Below are positions 48,611 to 60,742 of a DNA stretch of 64,000 nucleotides, one piece after another (position 1 is the first letter of the stretch; every line of letters begins with the position of its first letter). The DNA is taken from positions 12,091,001-12,155,000 of the forward strand of contig JAYKKT010000073.1 of NCBI GenBank assembly GCA_036023115.1, written 5' to 3'. Made by a program: the position numbers and the translations under genes. The notes below the pieces were generated by a model that saw only the letters and a list, made by a program, of their open reading frames with translations, did not search any database and had not been told where the DNA came from. Source of the stretch: Brasenia schreberi (taxonomy: Eukaryota > Streptophyta > Magnoliopsida > Nymphaeales > Cabombaceae).

Positions 48611-50206
48611 TCCATGTACCAATATATGATATTCTTGTGCCATATGATAAGATACAATATTTACGAGCATTACAAAATAATAGAGTGGAACACCAAAATC
48701 ATATTAAGGAAGCAACTTTAAAGGATACTTTCAAGGTGTTCCTGCAATAAATCCTATAAAAAGTGCCATGCCAACCATAATATTCTTTAACTAATTAACA
48801 TGTCTTGATGGTTCCAAGCTTTCGACAGCTTCCACTAATGAGTCTTGAGAAGATATTTCTGTTATGGTAAAGATTGCAGCATGGAAGATGAGTAGAACAT
48901 TGACAAGAAGATACAGTCAAACTACTAGTAACAATAATGAATAACACCAAGTAATTAACAGATCGGTCATATATGCGCTTATCTTTTGCACATTGATGAA
49001 TATAACAACTTGCGACCACATGCAAAGTTGATGACTACTTTTGGCCGTGGTGAACTAGTATGCGAGCTGAATTTATGTCACATAAAGAAACTGTATAAGC
49101 CTTGATTAGCAAATAAGGAATTTTATAATGTTTCAAATTCTAGATTGGCCAGAAAAGGCACCTGAAATTTCGACGAGTAGAATACATAAAGATCCTACAA
49201 TGCAGTTTAAGTATAGATTAGCTTAAATCACCAAACAGATATAACATAAACACCACCGGAAAAGACATGAACTCGGAAGGAAAGAGTGCACTTGTTGAAA
49301 AACCAACCAAGACAAAGACCAAAACTAAGCCTTTTCCCATGTTAAATAGGGTAGGCTACACTAGTCCTTAGATGCCATTGTGCTCTATCAAGGTAGAGCA
49401 CATATACCATGACACTATTTAACATGCATGAGCTGAAACACTAGAAGAGTCCACAAGTTCCTGGATCTATGTGGGTCTCGAGAGCACAAATGCCATGTAT
49501 CAGTCCAGAAAATATCAAAAGAAATAAGACAAAGTGATTGATTGCAGTTCATGTAAAGAATACCTAACTTACCTATTGATTAAGAATTGCTCATAAGTTG
49601 ATCGTACATCGAGATTCATTAGTACCAGATGTAGGCCAGCATGGTAGAACTTCAACCATGAATAATCAAATTATTAAGTACAATATTGTGGCTCTAGTTA
49701 GATGTTAAGTTTGCAGACTACACACATTTAGTTCACCCGTCTCCCTGGTCTTGTATCTGACCAAGTAATCCAAACTTAATATGGTTGCCAACCCCCACTT
49801 TTGCACGTTAATTTGAATGTCCAGGCGCAGGGCGTGCTTGAAATATCCAGCCCAACCATCCATGACGCCCTTCCACATCTTACTGGCCCATAGAATTGAT
49901 TGCAATATTAGCACAATTATTTAACAAAATCAGTTAACTGAGGTTCCAAGTGCAAAAATCAGGCATTCTGCGGAGAATAACTGAAAGGAAAATAATTCCT
50001 AATGAAAGCAGTAAAAAAGTCTGCCAAAGAGATTGGCCAAGATCTGAAACATGAGAATAAGTTAATCATGTGTACTTGCCTTTCCATTTGTAGAACGTGT
50101 GCTTCAACTGAAGATAAAGAGAAAAGCAACTAATGTGGTCCAGAACAAATAAAGTGATCCATACAATTCTCGATTTTCAGTGACCTTGGTGGGTTTCCAA
50201 GTGGAA
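48611..50206. other. SPCS1 3' flank, mostly unassigned
   Basis: A divergent LINE-tail fragment lies at about 49318-49385 (ACTAAGCCTTTTCCCATG followed by a GTAGGCTACA motif). Otherwise no coding region was recognised. The 3'UTR of SPCS1 would extend leftwards from 50206. Confidence 0.4.
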
Positions 50207-50488
50207 TTAGTGACACTTGGTGGATTTCTTTTTGGAATTCTGAGGTTCAACAATCGGCTTCTGGTTCAATTCAGCAACCGAGGGGTCCAACCAATCAAGT
50301 GGGTGGCGATTGAAGAAGGGCCAGTTGGGAACAGTAACCAGCATGGTCAGGAGAACTCCAGCAGCGTAGATGATGAGCATCATCTGAAATGAACTCATTG
50401 CATAACCAGTGATAAATGCAACAGTGGCAAAGACACCTAGCATGACCTGCATCAGGAATTCTGATAGCTTCTGCCCTTGCCAATCCAT
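50207..50488 (-). CDS. SPCS1: Signal peptidase complex subunit 1
   Basis: This is an intact 93-residue protein. SPCS1 (yeast Spc1p, SPC12) is a non-catalytic ER membrane subunit of the signal peptidase complex, which removes signal peptides during secretion. The sequence shows the family N-terminus MDWQGQKLSE, two hydrophobic segments (about residues 13-33 and 36-53), and the conserved VPNWPFFNRHPLDWLDP block. A Lys-rich cytosolic tail (KKKSTK) follows. Length is normal. The ATG at 50488 is directly preceded by a splice acceptor (TTTTAG), so the 5'UTR must lie in an upstream exon, probably ending at 61467. The intron then contains a whole Copia element. Confidence 0.95.
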   Translation of the reverse strand: MDWQGQKLSEFLMQVMLGVFATVAFITGYAMSSFQMMLIIYAAGVLLTMLVTVPNWPFFNRHPLDWLDPSVAELNQKPIVEPQNSKKKSTKCH

Positions 50489-51245
50489 CTAAAATGGTTT
50501 AGAAACACAATGACAGCAGCAACAACAACAAACATAGTAGTTATTCGGCTGCAGCAAAGGGGCCAATGTGAAAATTAACAATTAAAAACTTGAAAGCTGT
50601 ATACAATATTAGAATTTACACAAACTAGTCTGACAATTTTTTACTCTCTAAAATCACTTGGATGGTTATAGTCCATGAACCATCAAAATTAATCGATAAA
50701 GAAACCATGCCCCACACTAAGTGAGATGCGCTACATAGAGTCTTTGTCGCTATTGAGCTCCATCTGGCATACATCAACATGTGCTTACTGAAAGCAAGAT
50801 CAATGGAAAATGATGGACATGACAAAGGAAAAGTGATCATTGAAACCCTAGAAAACCTCAGGCAAATACAAAACCTTCTGCAATGAACAACAAGGGGCGG
50901 CTATGGTCTGCACACATAAGCTCTAAATGGACTCCATAAGCTCTAAATGGACTTAAACATCAAAGGTAGGCCAATTAGAAACAATAATCTCTATCAAAGA
51001 ATCAAAATGAAATCAAGCAATGGAAAGGTAAGCAAACACAAGTGCATCCACAAAAAATGTGATGTATAATAGCATGACAAATAATATTAGGATATGGTAA
51101 AGTCATCTACTATTGGCAAGACATAGCAATTATCTGTAAACATATTGTACAAGCAACCGACAGCATACTGAATATTCCAGCCACCAGACCCTTCGAGGGA
51201 TCAGAAGTCGTGGTAGAGTGCAAGGCATCAAAACAAATTGCAATA
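50489..51245 (-). other. Probable SPCS1 5'UTR intron, proximal part
   Basis: Non-coding. It includes a divergent LINE-tail fragment at about 50700-50780 (CCATGCCCCACACTAAGTG followed by CTACATAGAGTC). Confidence 0.5.
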
Positions 51246-51670
51246 TGACGGCAAACGCGTACCTTCTTCCTCTTAGCAGGATTCCGATGATGGCCTTCCT
51301 TCGGTCATTAGATTCGGTGAATCCTCAATTGCCAATGTAAAGACATGCAAAGATGCAGATGCAACGGATAATGGAATGCGGGTGATGGACATGAGGTTCC
51401 CACACAGGGTCTCGCACAGACAAAGAAACACTTGCTGTTTGTATATTCTGTATATTGTTTTCACTTTTTTGTTCTATCTATGTTCTATATGTGCCTGTAG
51501 GCAGGTGCTCCCCTTCATCATGCTTATCCGCATGTGGCTTCTCTCATCTGGGAGCTGTAACGGATCCGATAACGGTTGTCCGTTACCAGATCTGGCCCTA
51601 TCCTCAGGTAACGGACTGGATGGTCAGTCCAGCCGTTACCTAAGCCGAGAATGGTCACTTTACTGTAACA
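51246..51670 (-). repeat. Copia 3' LTR
   Basis: On the plus strand it starts TGACGGCAAACG and ends TTACTGTAACA. It lacks about 18 bp that the right LTR has near TAACGGATGACCC. It contains a GTAACGG inverted motif (CCGTTACC ... GGTAACGG). Confidence 0.92.
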
Positions 51671-51870
51671 TCTCCCACTTGGCCATTCGAGTCAAGTGTA
51701 TCGACATACTGGTTTTCCTCCCACTTTTTAGGGATTTTCCCTAGTTATATCGATTCCTGATTACTATTGCAATCAGAACTTGTTGCGTGGATATTTCCCT
51801 ACACAACAAATCATCCGTTTTATGGTTATTTACTTATACAACAATGTATATCTGTTGTATGGTTATTTAC

Positions 51871-54765
51871 CTATACAACAATCAAACATATCTCAAACCC
51901 ATGTTTTGAGAAGAGTTCCTCTGTTATGCCTTTTGTTAAGGGGTTTGCCAACATGTCTTTTGTTGGCATGTATGAGATGGATATTTCCTTTCTCATAACC
52001 ATATCATGAACATAGTGGTATTTTACCATTATATGCTTGCTTTTCGAGCAATCCGCTCCACTCTTAATAAGAGTAATTGCTACATTGTTATCACAATAAA
52101 TAACCACTGGCTCGTCTGTTATCTCCAACTTCAAATCTCGTATGAAGCGGTTTATCCAGACAACACTTGTTGCAGCCATACAGCAAGCAACATACTCAGC
52201 TTCTTGTGTATGCAACGCTACACAGCCTTGTTTCTTACATGCCCAAGAAACAGCACCACCTCCAAATAAGAATATTTGTCGCGAGGTTGATTTGTTGTCA
52301 TCTTTGCTCCCAGCAAAATCAGCATTTAAGTATCCTACAACTTTCAGTTCATCTGCTTGAAAACACAGTTTCAAGTCCTTTGTTCCTTTCAGATATCTTA
52401 GAATCCTTTTCACAACTACCTAATGCTGCCAACCAAGATTACTTTGATATCTACTGACAAGACCACAGCGAAGCTGATATCAGGCCTTTTACACAAAATA
52501 GCATACATCAAGCTGCCAGCAGCTTGTACATAAGGAACATTAGGCTTATCGTCTCCTATACCGGGATAATCAGCCTTACTTAATTTAACCCCTTTTACAA
52601 CGGGTGTATCTCCAGACTTGCATTCACCCATTTTGAACTTCTTGAGGATATAGTCAATATATCTCTCCTGACTCAGGTATAAGAGTCTAGATCCTCTATC
52701 TCGAGAGATCTGTATACCCAGGATATAGGATGCTTCCCCATATCCTTCATTTTGAACTTGGAGTTCAACCATGACTTGGTTTTGACAATCATCTCATTAT
52801 CATTTCCAGCCAACAATATGTCATCAACATACAATGATAAGATGACAAAGTGGCTCCCACTGTTCCAAACATATACACAGTGATCAAGTTTGTTAGCCAC
52901 AAACCCAAGTTCTACAATGGCATTTTGAAAAGTCAAATATCATTGGCGATGTGACTGTTTCAGGCCATATAGAGATTTTTTCAACCTATATACTTTATCT
53001 TCTTGGCCTTCAACCACAAATTCTTCAGGTTGCTGCATGTATATGATTTCTTCTAAATCTCCATTTAGAAAAGATGTCTTTACATCTAACTAAATTCAAA
53101 TAATAGTATGCAGATATTGCCAGGATTATCCGTATGGATGCAAATTTCGCAACTGAGGAATATGTCTCAACATAATCTATCCCCTCTTTTTGCGAAAAAC
53201 CATTTGCAACCAACCTCGCTTTAAACTTGTCGATTGTACCATCGACCTTGTATTTCTTTTTAAGAACCCATTTGCAGCCTATAGCTTTTCTTTCTTTTGG
53301 CAAATCAGCCAATTCCCAGACTTGGTTTTTCTTAATGGATTCAATTTTCTCATCCATGGCTTTCTCCCAGTCTGTTGCTTCTGATGAGTTCATTACTTGC
53401 TGATAAGTTATCAGTCAACTCATCCAAATCTATTGAATTACACACTTCCTGCGCAAGATAAGTGTGATAATCCAGTGGCTCATGGCCTCTTATTTCCACT
53501 TAAGGTATCGGTAGTTTTAGAAAGATCTTCTATGGGCTCAAAAGATGATTAGTCTAAATCTACCAAATCATCAACACATTCCTCATCGTTTTCCAGGATG
53601 TCATTCTTAGTATCCTCTAAGAATTCAACATCTCTGCTTTCAATGAGTCTGTGGTCCTTGTGATAAAACCGATATCCTTTTGAACCTTTTGGATATCCAA
53701 TAAATACACATCTCAATGACCTGTTATCTAGCTTATCTCTAGACTGATCAAGGATTTTCACGTGTGCTATAGATCCCCACCTCCGCAGATGACTTAAGTT
53801 GGGTTTTCTTCTAAACCACATCTCATATGGTGTAGTGAATACAGCTTTACACGGTACTCGTATGTAAACCGTTGTACTTACTGCTTCTCTCCAAAATACC
53901 TTTGGAAGAGAGACATCAATCAACATTGACCTTGTCATATTTAGCAAGGTTTTATTGTATCTTTCAACTACACCATTTTGTTGAGATGTTCTGGACATTA
54001 TATTTTGTTTAGCAATACCAAAGTCTTTGCAAAATTCTAAGAATTATACCGAGGTATATTCACCTCCTTTGTCTGATCTTAAGACTTTGATTGAATGCCC
54101 TAACTGATTTTCCACTTCTTGCTTATTTTCTTTAAAAGCATCAAGTGCCTCTGATTTATGTGCCAAAAGATATATATACATATATCTAAAGTAATCATCG
54201 ATAAAGGTTATAAAATAACCCTTTCCCCGATGTGTCTTTACTCTAAAAGATCCACATAAATCTGTATGAATAATTTCCAACAGGGTTGTTGCCCTTGTTG
54301 TTTCTTTGGGAAAGACTTTCCTTGTCATTTTTCCTTGTATACAAGCTTCACACTTATTGAAAGTCTTTAACTCAAATCCAAGCAATAAGTCAAAATTGGA
54401 TAATTTCCTCAACTTCTCCAGACTTATATGCCCTAGGCGTTTATGCCACATATTCACATCAATAGTAAAGGCACTCTCAATATAAGCAGAAAAGGATGAC
54501 TTTCATTATCAGACAATTTAAACAATCCATGTTCTAAATCAAATTCTCCTGAAAACAAGATTCTTCCATGTTTGCCCACAGTCACCTTGTTAAGAATAAA
54601 CCTAACATCGAAACCCTTATTAACTAAGGCAGGGACCGAGACCAGATTGCACCTTATAGATGGCACAATTAACACATCGATCAGTACAATTGGTTTGCCT
54701 TGTACAAATATCCTAAAGGATCCAATACCCAGAACATCTGAGAAAGTATTGTTTCTCATATACAC
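51871..54765 (-). pseudogene. Copia pol remnant: protease, integrase, RT, RNase H
   Basis: The minus-strand order is: protease C-terminal part 54454-54765 (CNLVSVPALVNKGFDV); GAG-pre-integrase and integrase core 54044-54457 (MWHKRLGHIS, HTDLCGSF, RSDKGGEY); integrase C-terminal part 53549-53998 (QQNGVVERYNKT, the Glu of the DDE triad); RT 53025-53393 (GCKWVLKKKYKVDGT) and 52673-52936 with the catalytic YVDDILLAGND; the RT end 52416-52772; and RNase H 51871-52413 (YLNADFAGS, QEAEYVA, YCDNNVA). Frameshifts or stops separate the blocks. Each catalytic motif is readable, but the polyprotein is broken. Confidence 0.92.
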
Positions 54766-54787
54766 ATGATGTTCTCCAGGTTGATAT

Positions 54788-57700
54788 CAGTGTTGTCTGA
54801 CGCGTATCGTATCGTGTATCGCTGGGCTCCACGATACGGGCGTATCATATCGTATCGTATCGTACTTTAATATTAAAATAATGTAAAAATTAATTAAAAA
54901 ATAGTAAAAAATAGTAAAAAATCGAAAAAAATCAGGAAAAAATCAAGAAAAATCTGATAATTGCTTTAAATTCATATAATGTAAGTTTAGTACAGATTGA
55001 GCATTCAGCATTAAACAATTGCATCCAAATTTACATATTTTGAATACAAAAAATAAAATACAGATATAGTTTACAGTTTATACTTTACAGTACACTACAG
55101 TTACATATAATGTTACATTTTACAAATTGTAATCAGGATCATCAACTAAATAATCTTCATCTTCTCCTTGTTGCAGATCCTCATCATCATCAGCCATGCC
55201 CACACCTTTTCTTCAAAATCAAATTCTTCATCTCCATAATGTTGTTGCGCTCCTTCTAAATTAATCCAGGCAACGTCTTCTTCTGTTAGGAGGGCATTTT
55301 CTTTAGTGTCTTCCATAACCCAATCTTCTAATATCTCAAAATTATCCAAACTTATTGGATCGAATTGACTTTATTCTCTATTTACTTTTTTTAATTGCCT
55401 ACGACACAAACAAAGATAAACAATTAGTAAGTAATATTAACAATTGAAAACTGAAGTTAAATAATATCAAATTGAAAATTTGAAAGTAATACAACATTAC
55501 CTTTCACGAAGGCGCATGTTACAACGAATATAAACCAAATCATTAAGCCTTTTGTGTTCCAACCTGTTGCGCTTTTTTGTATGGATGTGTTCAAAAACAC
55601 TCCAATTTCTTTCACAACCTGTTGCACTACAGGTTTGGCTTAAGACTCTAACTGTAAAATCTCTAAGGTTTGGACAATCACTTCCAAACCTGTTCCACCA
55701 AACATCTGTAAAAAAAATATAAACATTAGAGACATAATAATCCACAATAACGTAAGATGCAACTTAAATATGAAAATAAACAATGTACCTGAACGCATCG
55801 TAGAGCGGTTGCGAATTGCAACAGGTAAACCCATCAAGTGAAGAGCATTATCATATATCTCCATCTCTCGATGTATCGCATCTACTATGCTCTCATCAAG
55901 GACTAATCTGTCCATGCATTCAATGATTCCTCGATTAACCTCACCATCCCCTTTGAAGGTTGCTGAGTACCTCAATGATGGGTTTAGATAGTAGGTTGCT
56001 GCATGAATAGGCTGATGCAATTGTTTATTCCATCTACTATCAATTATTTTCCACACGGGCACATAATCTCTTTTTTTTCCATTAAAGTTATTTCTGATCG
56101 CTTCTTTTGCCCTGTCCATGGCTTCATAAAGGTAGCCCATAGATGGTTTCTCCTCGCTGTCAGCCAATCTCAAAACTTTTACTAAAGGATAAGTAATTTT
56201 CAATAATCTGATACATGCATTCCAAAATGAACTTCTAAAAATTGTTTCTGCAATCTCATTTAACTTTTTGTTCCTTCTGTTTTGAGGCAACTCTGCAAAT
56301 TGTTGCCACTCATCTGAGGAGAACATTCTCTATAAAGCTTGCTTCTGTCTCACAATACTCTGTACAGATAAAAAGTTTGTTGCGAACCGAGTTGCAGCTA
56401 TGCAAAGAAGCTCTGCACCTTCTGTGTATCTCCTCATCATACACAAAACAAATGCATGGTTGTAAATGAATTTTGTAATATCTTGGCAACACTCAGTTGC
56501 TGCATTTATTTCATCTGTCTCACCAATGTCCTCGAGGATGAGATCTAAACAATGGGCTGCACATGGTGTCCAGTAGAAAGTCTCATAAATATCAGCTAAC
56601 TCCTTTCCAGCTGCTTTGTAGTTAGCTGCATTATCTGTAATCAATTGGACTACATTTTCTAGCCCAACCTCCTGTATAACCTTATCAAATTCCTCTCGTA
56701 GGATCTCTGCAGTATGCCTCTCCTCTGACATATCTAGAGATCTCAAAAACATGAGTCCTTTAGGACAATATACAAGAAAGTTTAGCAATGTTCTTCCTCG
56801 CCTATCGGTCCATCCATCTGCCATGATAGTGCATCCTGTTTCCTTCCACGATTGTCTCAAAGTCGAACAGTATTGCTGCACTTCAATCACGGTCTGATCT
56901 AATATCTTCCCTCTCAACTTCTGATAAGAGGGCATCCTGTATCCTGGACCAATGTTAGCAATTGCATCTGCCATTGCTTGAAAATAAAAACTGTTTACTG
57001 CATTAAATGGAATGCATGCATCATAAAACCATCTGCCCACTACAAGGTCTGCTTGATCGTGCAGTTGTTCTGAAGCCATAGCAGCACGAATTCCTGGCTA
57101 AGCACCAGGTGTAGTGGAAGGAGGAAAGAACGAATGTATGCTAGAAGAAGAAGCTCTTCCTCTACTCCTTCCTGAACTTACTCTTCTACCACCTCCAAAG
57201 TCTTCAGCTGCAACCCTCTTTCCTCTGCTAGGTGCTCGCGAACTGCTGCTACCAATATCTGTTCTAACATCTGAAGGCAAACTATCAGTGAATCCAACTC
57301 CAGTGGCAGTAGCATTATCAGCTTCTTCACACATCTGAAAATCATCCTTTTGTTGTCTCCTTTCCTGTATGCTCTCAATCATCTGCAAGCATTGCCATTT
57401 AATACCTTCTGGCACACTTCTAACTCTGTCTGTGCATGGAGCAACTTCTTTTCTGGTTCCTGCTAAGTGGTGTTTCAACCTTGAAATTCCACCACTAACC
57501 ACCTTTTCACAAAATAAACATCTGATTTTTAACCTTGAACCCTCAACTGGTATGCCCCACTGCCATGCCGGATCATCAGACTTTGAATGAGAGTCTCTAC
57601 CACCCCTTCCTGCCATCTCAATGGAGTACTTTAATTCAAACAAAAACCTGAAAATAAAAGCACGTCGTAAATCCCCCAATCTTCAAATAACACTCAAATC

Positions 57701-58067
57701 GAGTGTCTCCCACTTCATGAATGCAATAAAAATCGTATACACACACTTAATAACTTCATATTTGGTCATTCAAAAAAAAAACCGAAATAACACAAAAAAC
57801 AATAAATATAAAAGAAAAAAATAGAAAAAACATTAAAAATATACCTAAATCCGAGTTTGGAGGCTTGAACGAACACCGTAGGGCACGATTTTAGAGCTTT
57901 GAACACCAAAGAGGCGAAAACCGACTCTTAGGGAGCTTGAAGAATCCAAAAAGAGAGAGGAAACCCACGAAAAATCGCGGGTTTCTCTCGGGCCGGGACC
58001 CTTTATAAGGGTCCCACGATACAATACGTATCGTATCGTACGATACGGTGCGATACGGACAACACTG
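54788..58067 (-). mobile_element. hAT transposon copy B (3,280 bp), inserted in Copia
   Basis: It has the same termini as copy A (CAGTGTTGTCTG ... CGGACAACACTG) and a perfect 8-bp duplication GTTGATAT at 54780-54787 and 58068-58075. Removing it rejoins the Copia protease region. Subterminal TATCG/CGATA arrays are at 54800-54865 and 58018-58060. The right end is about 40 bp shorter in its GC-rich subterminal part than copy A. Confidence 0.96.
55146..57616 (-). pseudogene. hAT transposase of copy B (2 in-frame stops)
   Basis: The start (MAGRGGRDSH) is at 57616. The BED finger (IRCLFCEKVV ... RLKHHLAG), linker, DUF659 region (DGWTDRRGRT, LITDNAANYK), [14 protein letters not shown], helical insert, dimerisation exon (55497-55720) and acidic tail exon (55146-55349) match copy A almost residue for residue. 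Stops are at 57098-57100 (TAG, where copy A has CAG) and 56330-56332 (TAG, where copy A has AAG). The acidic exon also has a frameshift near its end. The lesions do not coincide with those of copy A. Confidence 0.88.
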
Positions 58068-58146
58068 GTTGATATTCCTTTAGGTCCATTGTCCCTTCCT
58101 TGGTCTTCGAGATATGTCTGGTAGCTTCTCAGTCTATCCACCAACT

Positions 58147-59034
58147 TTACACTAGGTGGTCCAAATATAAGCATTCTGAAATCAAGCAGATTATATCCGG
58201 CTTCTCCGACTGTCCGTATTGTGGATTGTTTCCTCCACCTTTCTTGTTGCAACAGTCCCTTTTGTAGTGTCTCATCTTACCAAAGTTGAAACACTTGACC
58301 CGAGAAGCGGTTTCCTGCGATTTTTTAAAACTTTGACCGCCTTTCTTGTTATTCTTGCCAAACTTTTTATTTGGTTTCTTTTTCTGGTTGGATTTGAAGC
58401 TAGACGCTAACTCATCCTGGACCACTAGCAATTTTTCCTTTTTGTTTTTGAGTATATGTTCTTGCTCTATTACTAGTTTGAGGGGTAACTCAGAAATGTT
58501 AATTTCTGGCCCTAGTCTTAGGGCAGTGGTAACCATGTTCCATGACGGAGGTAGATTGTTCAGTATGGTTGATATCTGCATCGGTTCGGGGATGATTGAT
58601 TTTGCTACGGCTAAGTCTAGCCATTACTAGCATGTGATTTACATGCTCTACTACATTTTCTCCTTCTTTCAATCTAAAGGAGTTGTATTTCTGTAGTAGC
58701 AAATGCATATGTAATTTTGCAGTTGTATCATACTTAGCTGTTAGTGAGTCAAACAACTCTTTTGCGGTCTCAAATTCTTCAAAGACTCTAATGAGATCAT
58801 ACTCCATGTAAGTTAACATGATTGTTCTTGCTATGATATCGTTCTTTAGAAATATTTTATACATTTCTAATTGTTGTTGACTTACGTCTAGCGGTGGAGG
58901 ATGCACTTTTCCTTTAAGACATATTTTACACCTTCTAGTGTTAGAGCCAGCGAAATTCTTCTCTTCCATGTCTGGAAGTTCAGACCGTTCAACTTTTCTG
59001 TTTTTGCCAGTTCGGACACACATATCCTAGAACT
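58147..59034 (-). pseudogene. Copia gag remnant with altered zinc knuckle
   Basis: It starts near 59034 (MSSRICVSELAK, then LNGLNFQTWKRRI). The UBN2-type capsid region follows in a shifted frame (58499-58860, ELFDSLTAKYDTTAKLHMHL). The C-terminal part at 58147-58581 has a Lys-rich stretch and a zinc knuckle in which CxxC reads CFNF, so the second Cys is lost. At least two frameshifts are present. Confidence 0.82.
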
Positions 59035-60293
59035 CATTTTTAAGCGTTTGGCAAAAATAATAATCAAGCGGTCTAAAAAGGAAACCATCACAAAACCAAA
59101 GGCACACATAGCAAGAGACATGTTAAAGTGATATGATATGTAGCAGATAATCTTTGAAAAAATTTCTAAGGAGTTTTTTGGCTTTCAACCCTAAAAGGAT
59201 ACCAAGGAATAAAACTGTAATTTTATCTATTTGTCCTCTTTTGTAATTTTGTAAAGCCACGAGGACGAACTTGTAAAATCACTATTTGGTATTCCTGTAA
59301 AATTCGCAACTAATCGGGATTAAAATGGTAATTTTAATCCTCCGGGGGAATCTGTAATTTTTCAAAAGAACAGGGGTAAACCCGTCTTTTGGCTGAGTGG
59401 CATAACTGAAATTATTCAAACCGGGATGGATAAAACAGTAAAATGGCAGTCCCGATTTTTTAGTAAATTTTATAAACAGCCATAGGGTAAAATTGTCTTC
59501 TTGCTCAATAAGGGCAAATCAGTCTTTTTACCTGAAAAATCTGGACAAAAGTTTAATTTTGCCCAGTGGCAACTGCGTAATATCCAAAACTGGATAGGGG
59601 CAGTTTTGTCTTTTGGCCACCAACCCAAAGGCGGTTTTCGAAAACCACGCGCGGCTTTTGAAAACCGTTGGTTTTCCCGTGTGGTTTTCCTAAACCGCTG
59701 ATTTCAATTTTTATATATATATATATACAAAAACGCTTTAACAGCGTTTTATTACATAGACAAAGAGAGGGAGAGAGAGAAAGTCTCTGGAAAGTTCAGA
59801 GAGAGGGAAACTGAGAGAGTGGGGGCCGGAGGAGATCCTGTCGGCTGGTTCCTCCGGTCGTTCGTCGGTTGTCGGCGTCCCTGACTTCTTCTCTTGTCGG
59901 CCACTCAGCCTGCCGCCCTCTGTCTCTGGCTTGTCGGTTTGCCGCTTCTATTTTGCGGCCTTGCCTCTGGTCGGCCTGTCACTTTTGTTTTGCAGCTTGC
60001 CTCTAGTCGGCCTACCTCTGGTTTTTGCCTTCGGCTCTTGCCGACCTGCCTCTGGGTTTTGCTTTCGGTTCTTGTCAGCCTACCTCTGGGTTTTGCCTTT
60101 GGCTCTTGTCAACCTGCCTTTGCCTTCAGCTCTTGGGTTGTGGTTGTTCAGCTTCGGCCGTTCAGCCTTGGCCTTGTGACTTTTACGCCTCTGCCGACTG
60201 CAGCCTTCTCTCTTCTTTTTTTCTTTCTTATCCCTCATTTTTTTTTGCTCATCCTCTCGCTCTCTTTTGCAGGGAACCAAGCTTTGATACCAA
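59035..60293 (-). other. Long non-coding Copia leader with foreign-looking features
   Basis: There are 1.26 kb between the primer-binding site and gag. On the plus strand it holds a TATA-rich run (59713-59726), the perfect palindrome AAAACGCT/AGCGTTTT (about 59729-59749), and a GA-rich stretch (59765-59820). Tandem repeats of 34-35 bp lie at 60006-60134 (units starting 60006, 60041, 60075 and 60109, sharing CCTCTGG.TTTTGC.TTCGG.TCTTG). The features read better as promoter plus leader on the plus strand, suggesting an embedded piece of another element. Confidence 0.5.
60281..60293 (-). other. Primer-binding site of Copia
   Basis: The plus strand reads GCTTTGATACCAA, immediately left of the right LTR. 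On the minus strand it is TTGGTATCAAAGC, a tRNA-Met-type primer site shared by many plant Copia elements. Confidence 0.8.
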
Positions 60294-60737
60294 TGACGGC
60301 AAATGAGTACCTTCTTTCTCTTAACAGGATTCCGATGATGGCCTTCCTTCGATCGTTAGATTCGGTGAATCCTCAGTTGCCAATGTAAAGACCTGCAGAG
60401 ATGAAGATGCAACAGATAATGGAATGCGGGTGATGGACACGAGGTTCTCACACAGGGTCTCGCACATACGAAGAAACACTTGCTGTTTGTATATTCTGTA
60501 TATTGTTTTCACTTTTTTGTTCTATCTGTGTTGTGTATCTGCCTGCCTTTTATAGGCAGGTGCTCCCCTTCGTTGTGCTTATCCGCATGTGGCTTCCCTC
60601 GTTTGGGAGCTCTAACGGATGACCCTTATCTGATTTTCCGGTAACGATAGTCCGTTACCAGATCTGGCCCTATTGTGAGGTAACGGACTGGATGGCCAGT
60701 CTAGCCGTTACCTAGCGCCGAGAATGGCCACTTTACA
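60294..60737 (-). repeat. Copia 5' LTR
   Basis: This is the partner of 51246-51670, 444 bp long. It ends CACTTTACA just before the CAATA target duplication. Confidence 0.92.
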
Positions 60738-60742
60738 CAATA

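Larger units (their letters stand above)
51246..60737 (-). mobile_element. Copia LTR retrotransposon (6.2 kb plus nested hAT)
   Basis: LTRs at 51246-51670 and 60294-60737 are flanked by a perfect 5-bp duplication CAATA (51241-51245 and 60738-60742). The primer-binding site TTGGTATCAAAGC (minus strand, 60281-60293) abuts the 5' LTR. A polypurine tract (CAAGTGGGAGA on the minus strand, 51671-51681) abuts the 3' LTR. Internal order on the minus strand is leader, gag, protease, integrase, RT, RNase H. A 3.28-kb hAT splits it between gag and protease. The LTRs differ at many positions, so the insertion is not recent. Confidence 0.95.

Noticed and set aside
59894..60388. Leu/Pro-rich 164-codon ORF as a host gene
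   Set aside because: It lies in the leader and LTR of a Copia element and its hydrophobic composition comes from a 35-bp tandem repeat.
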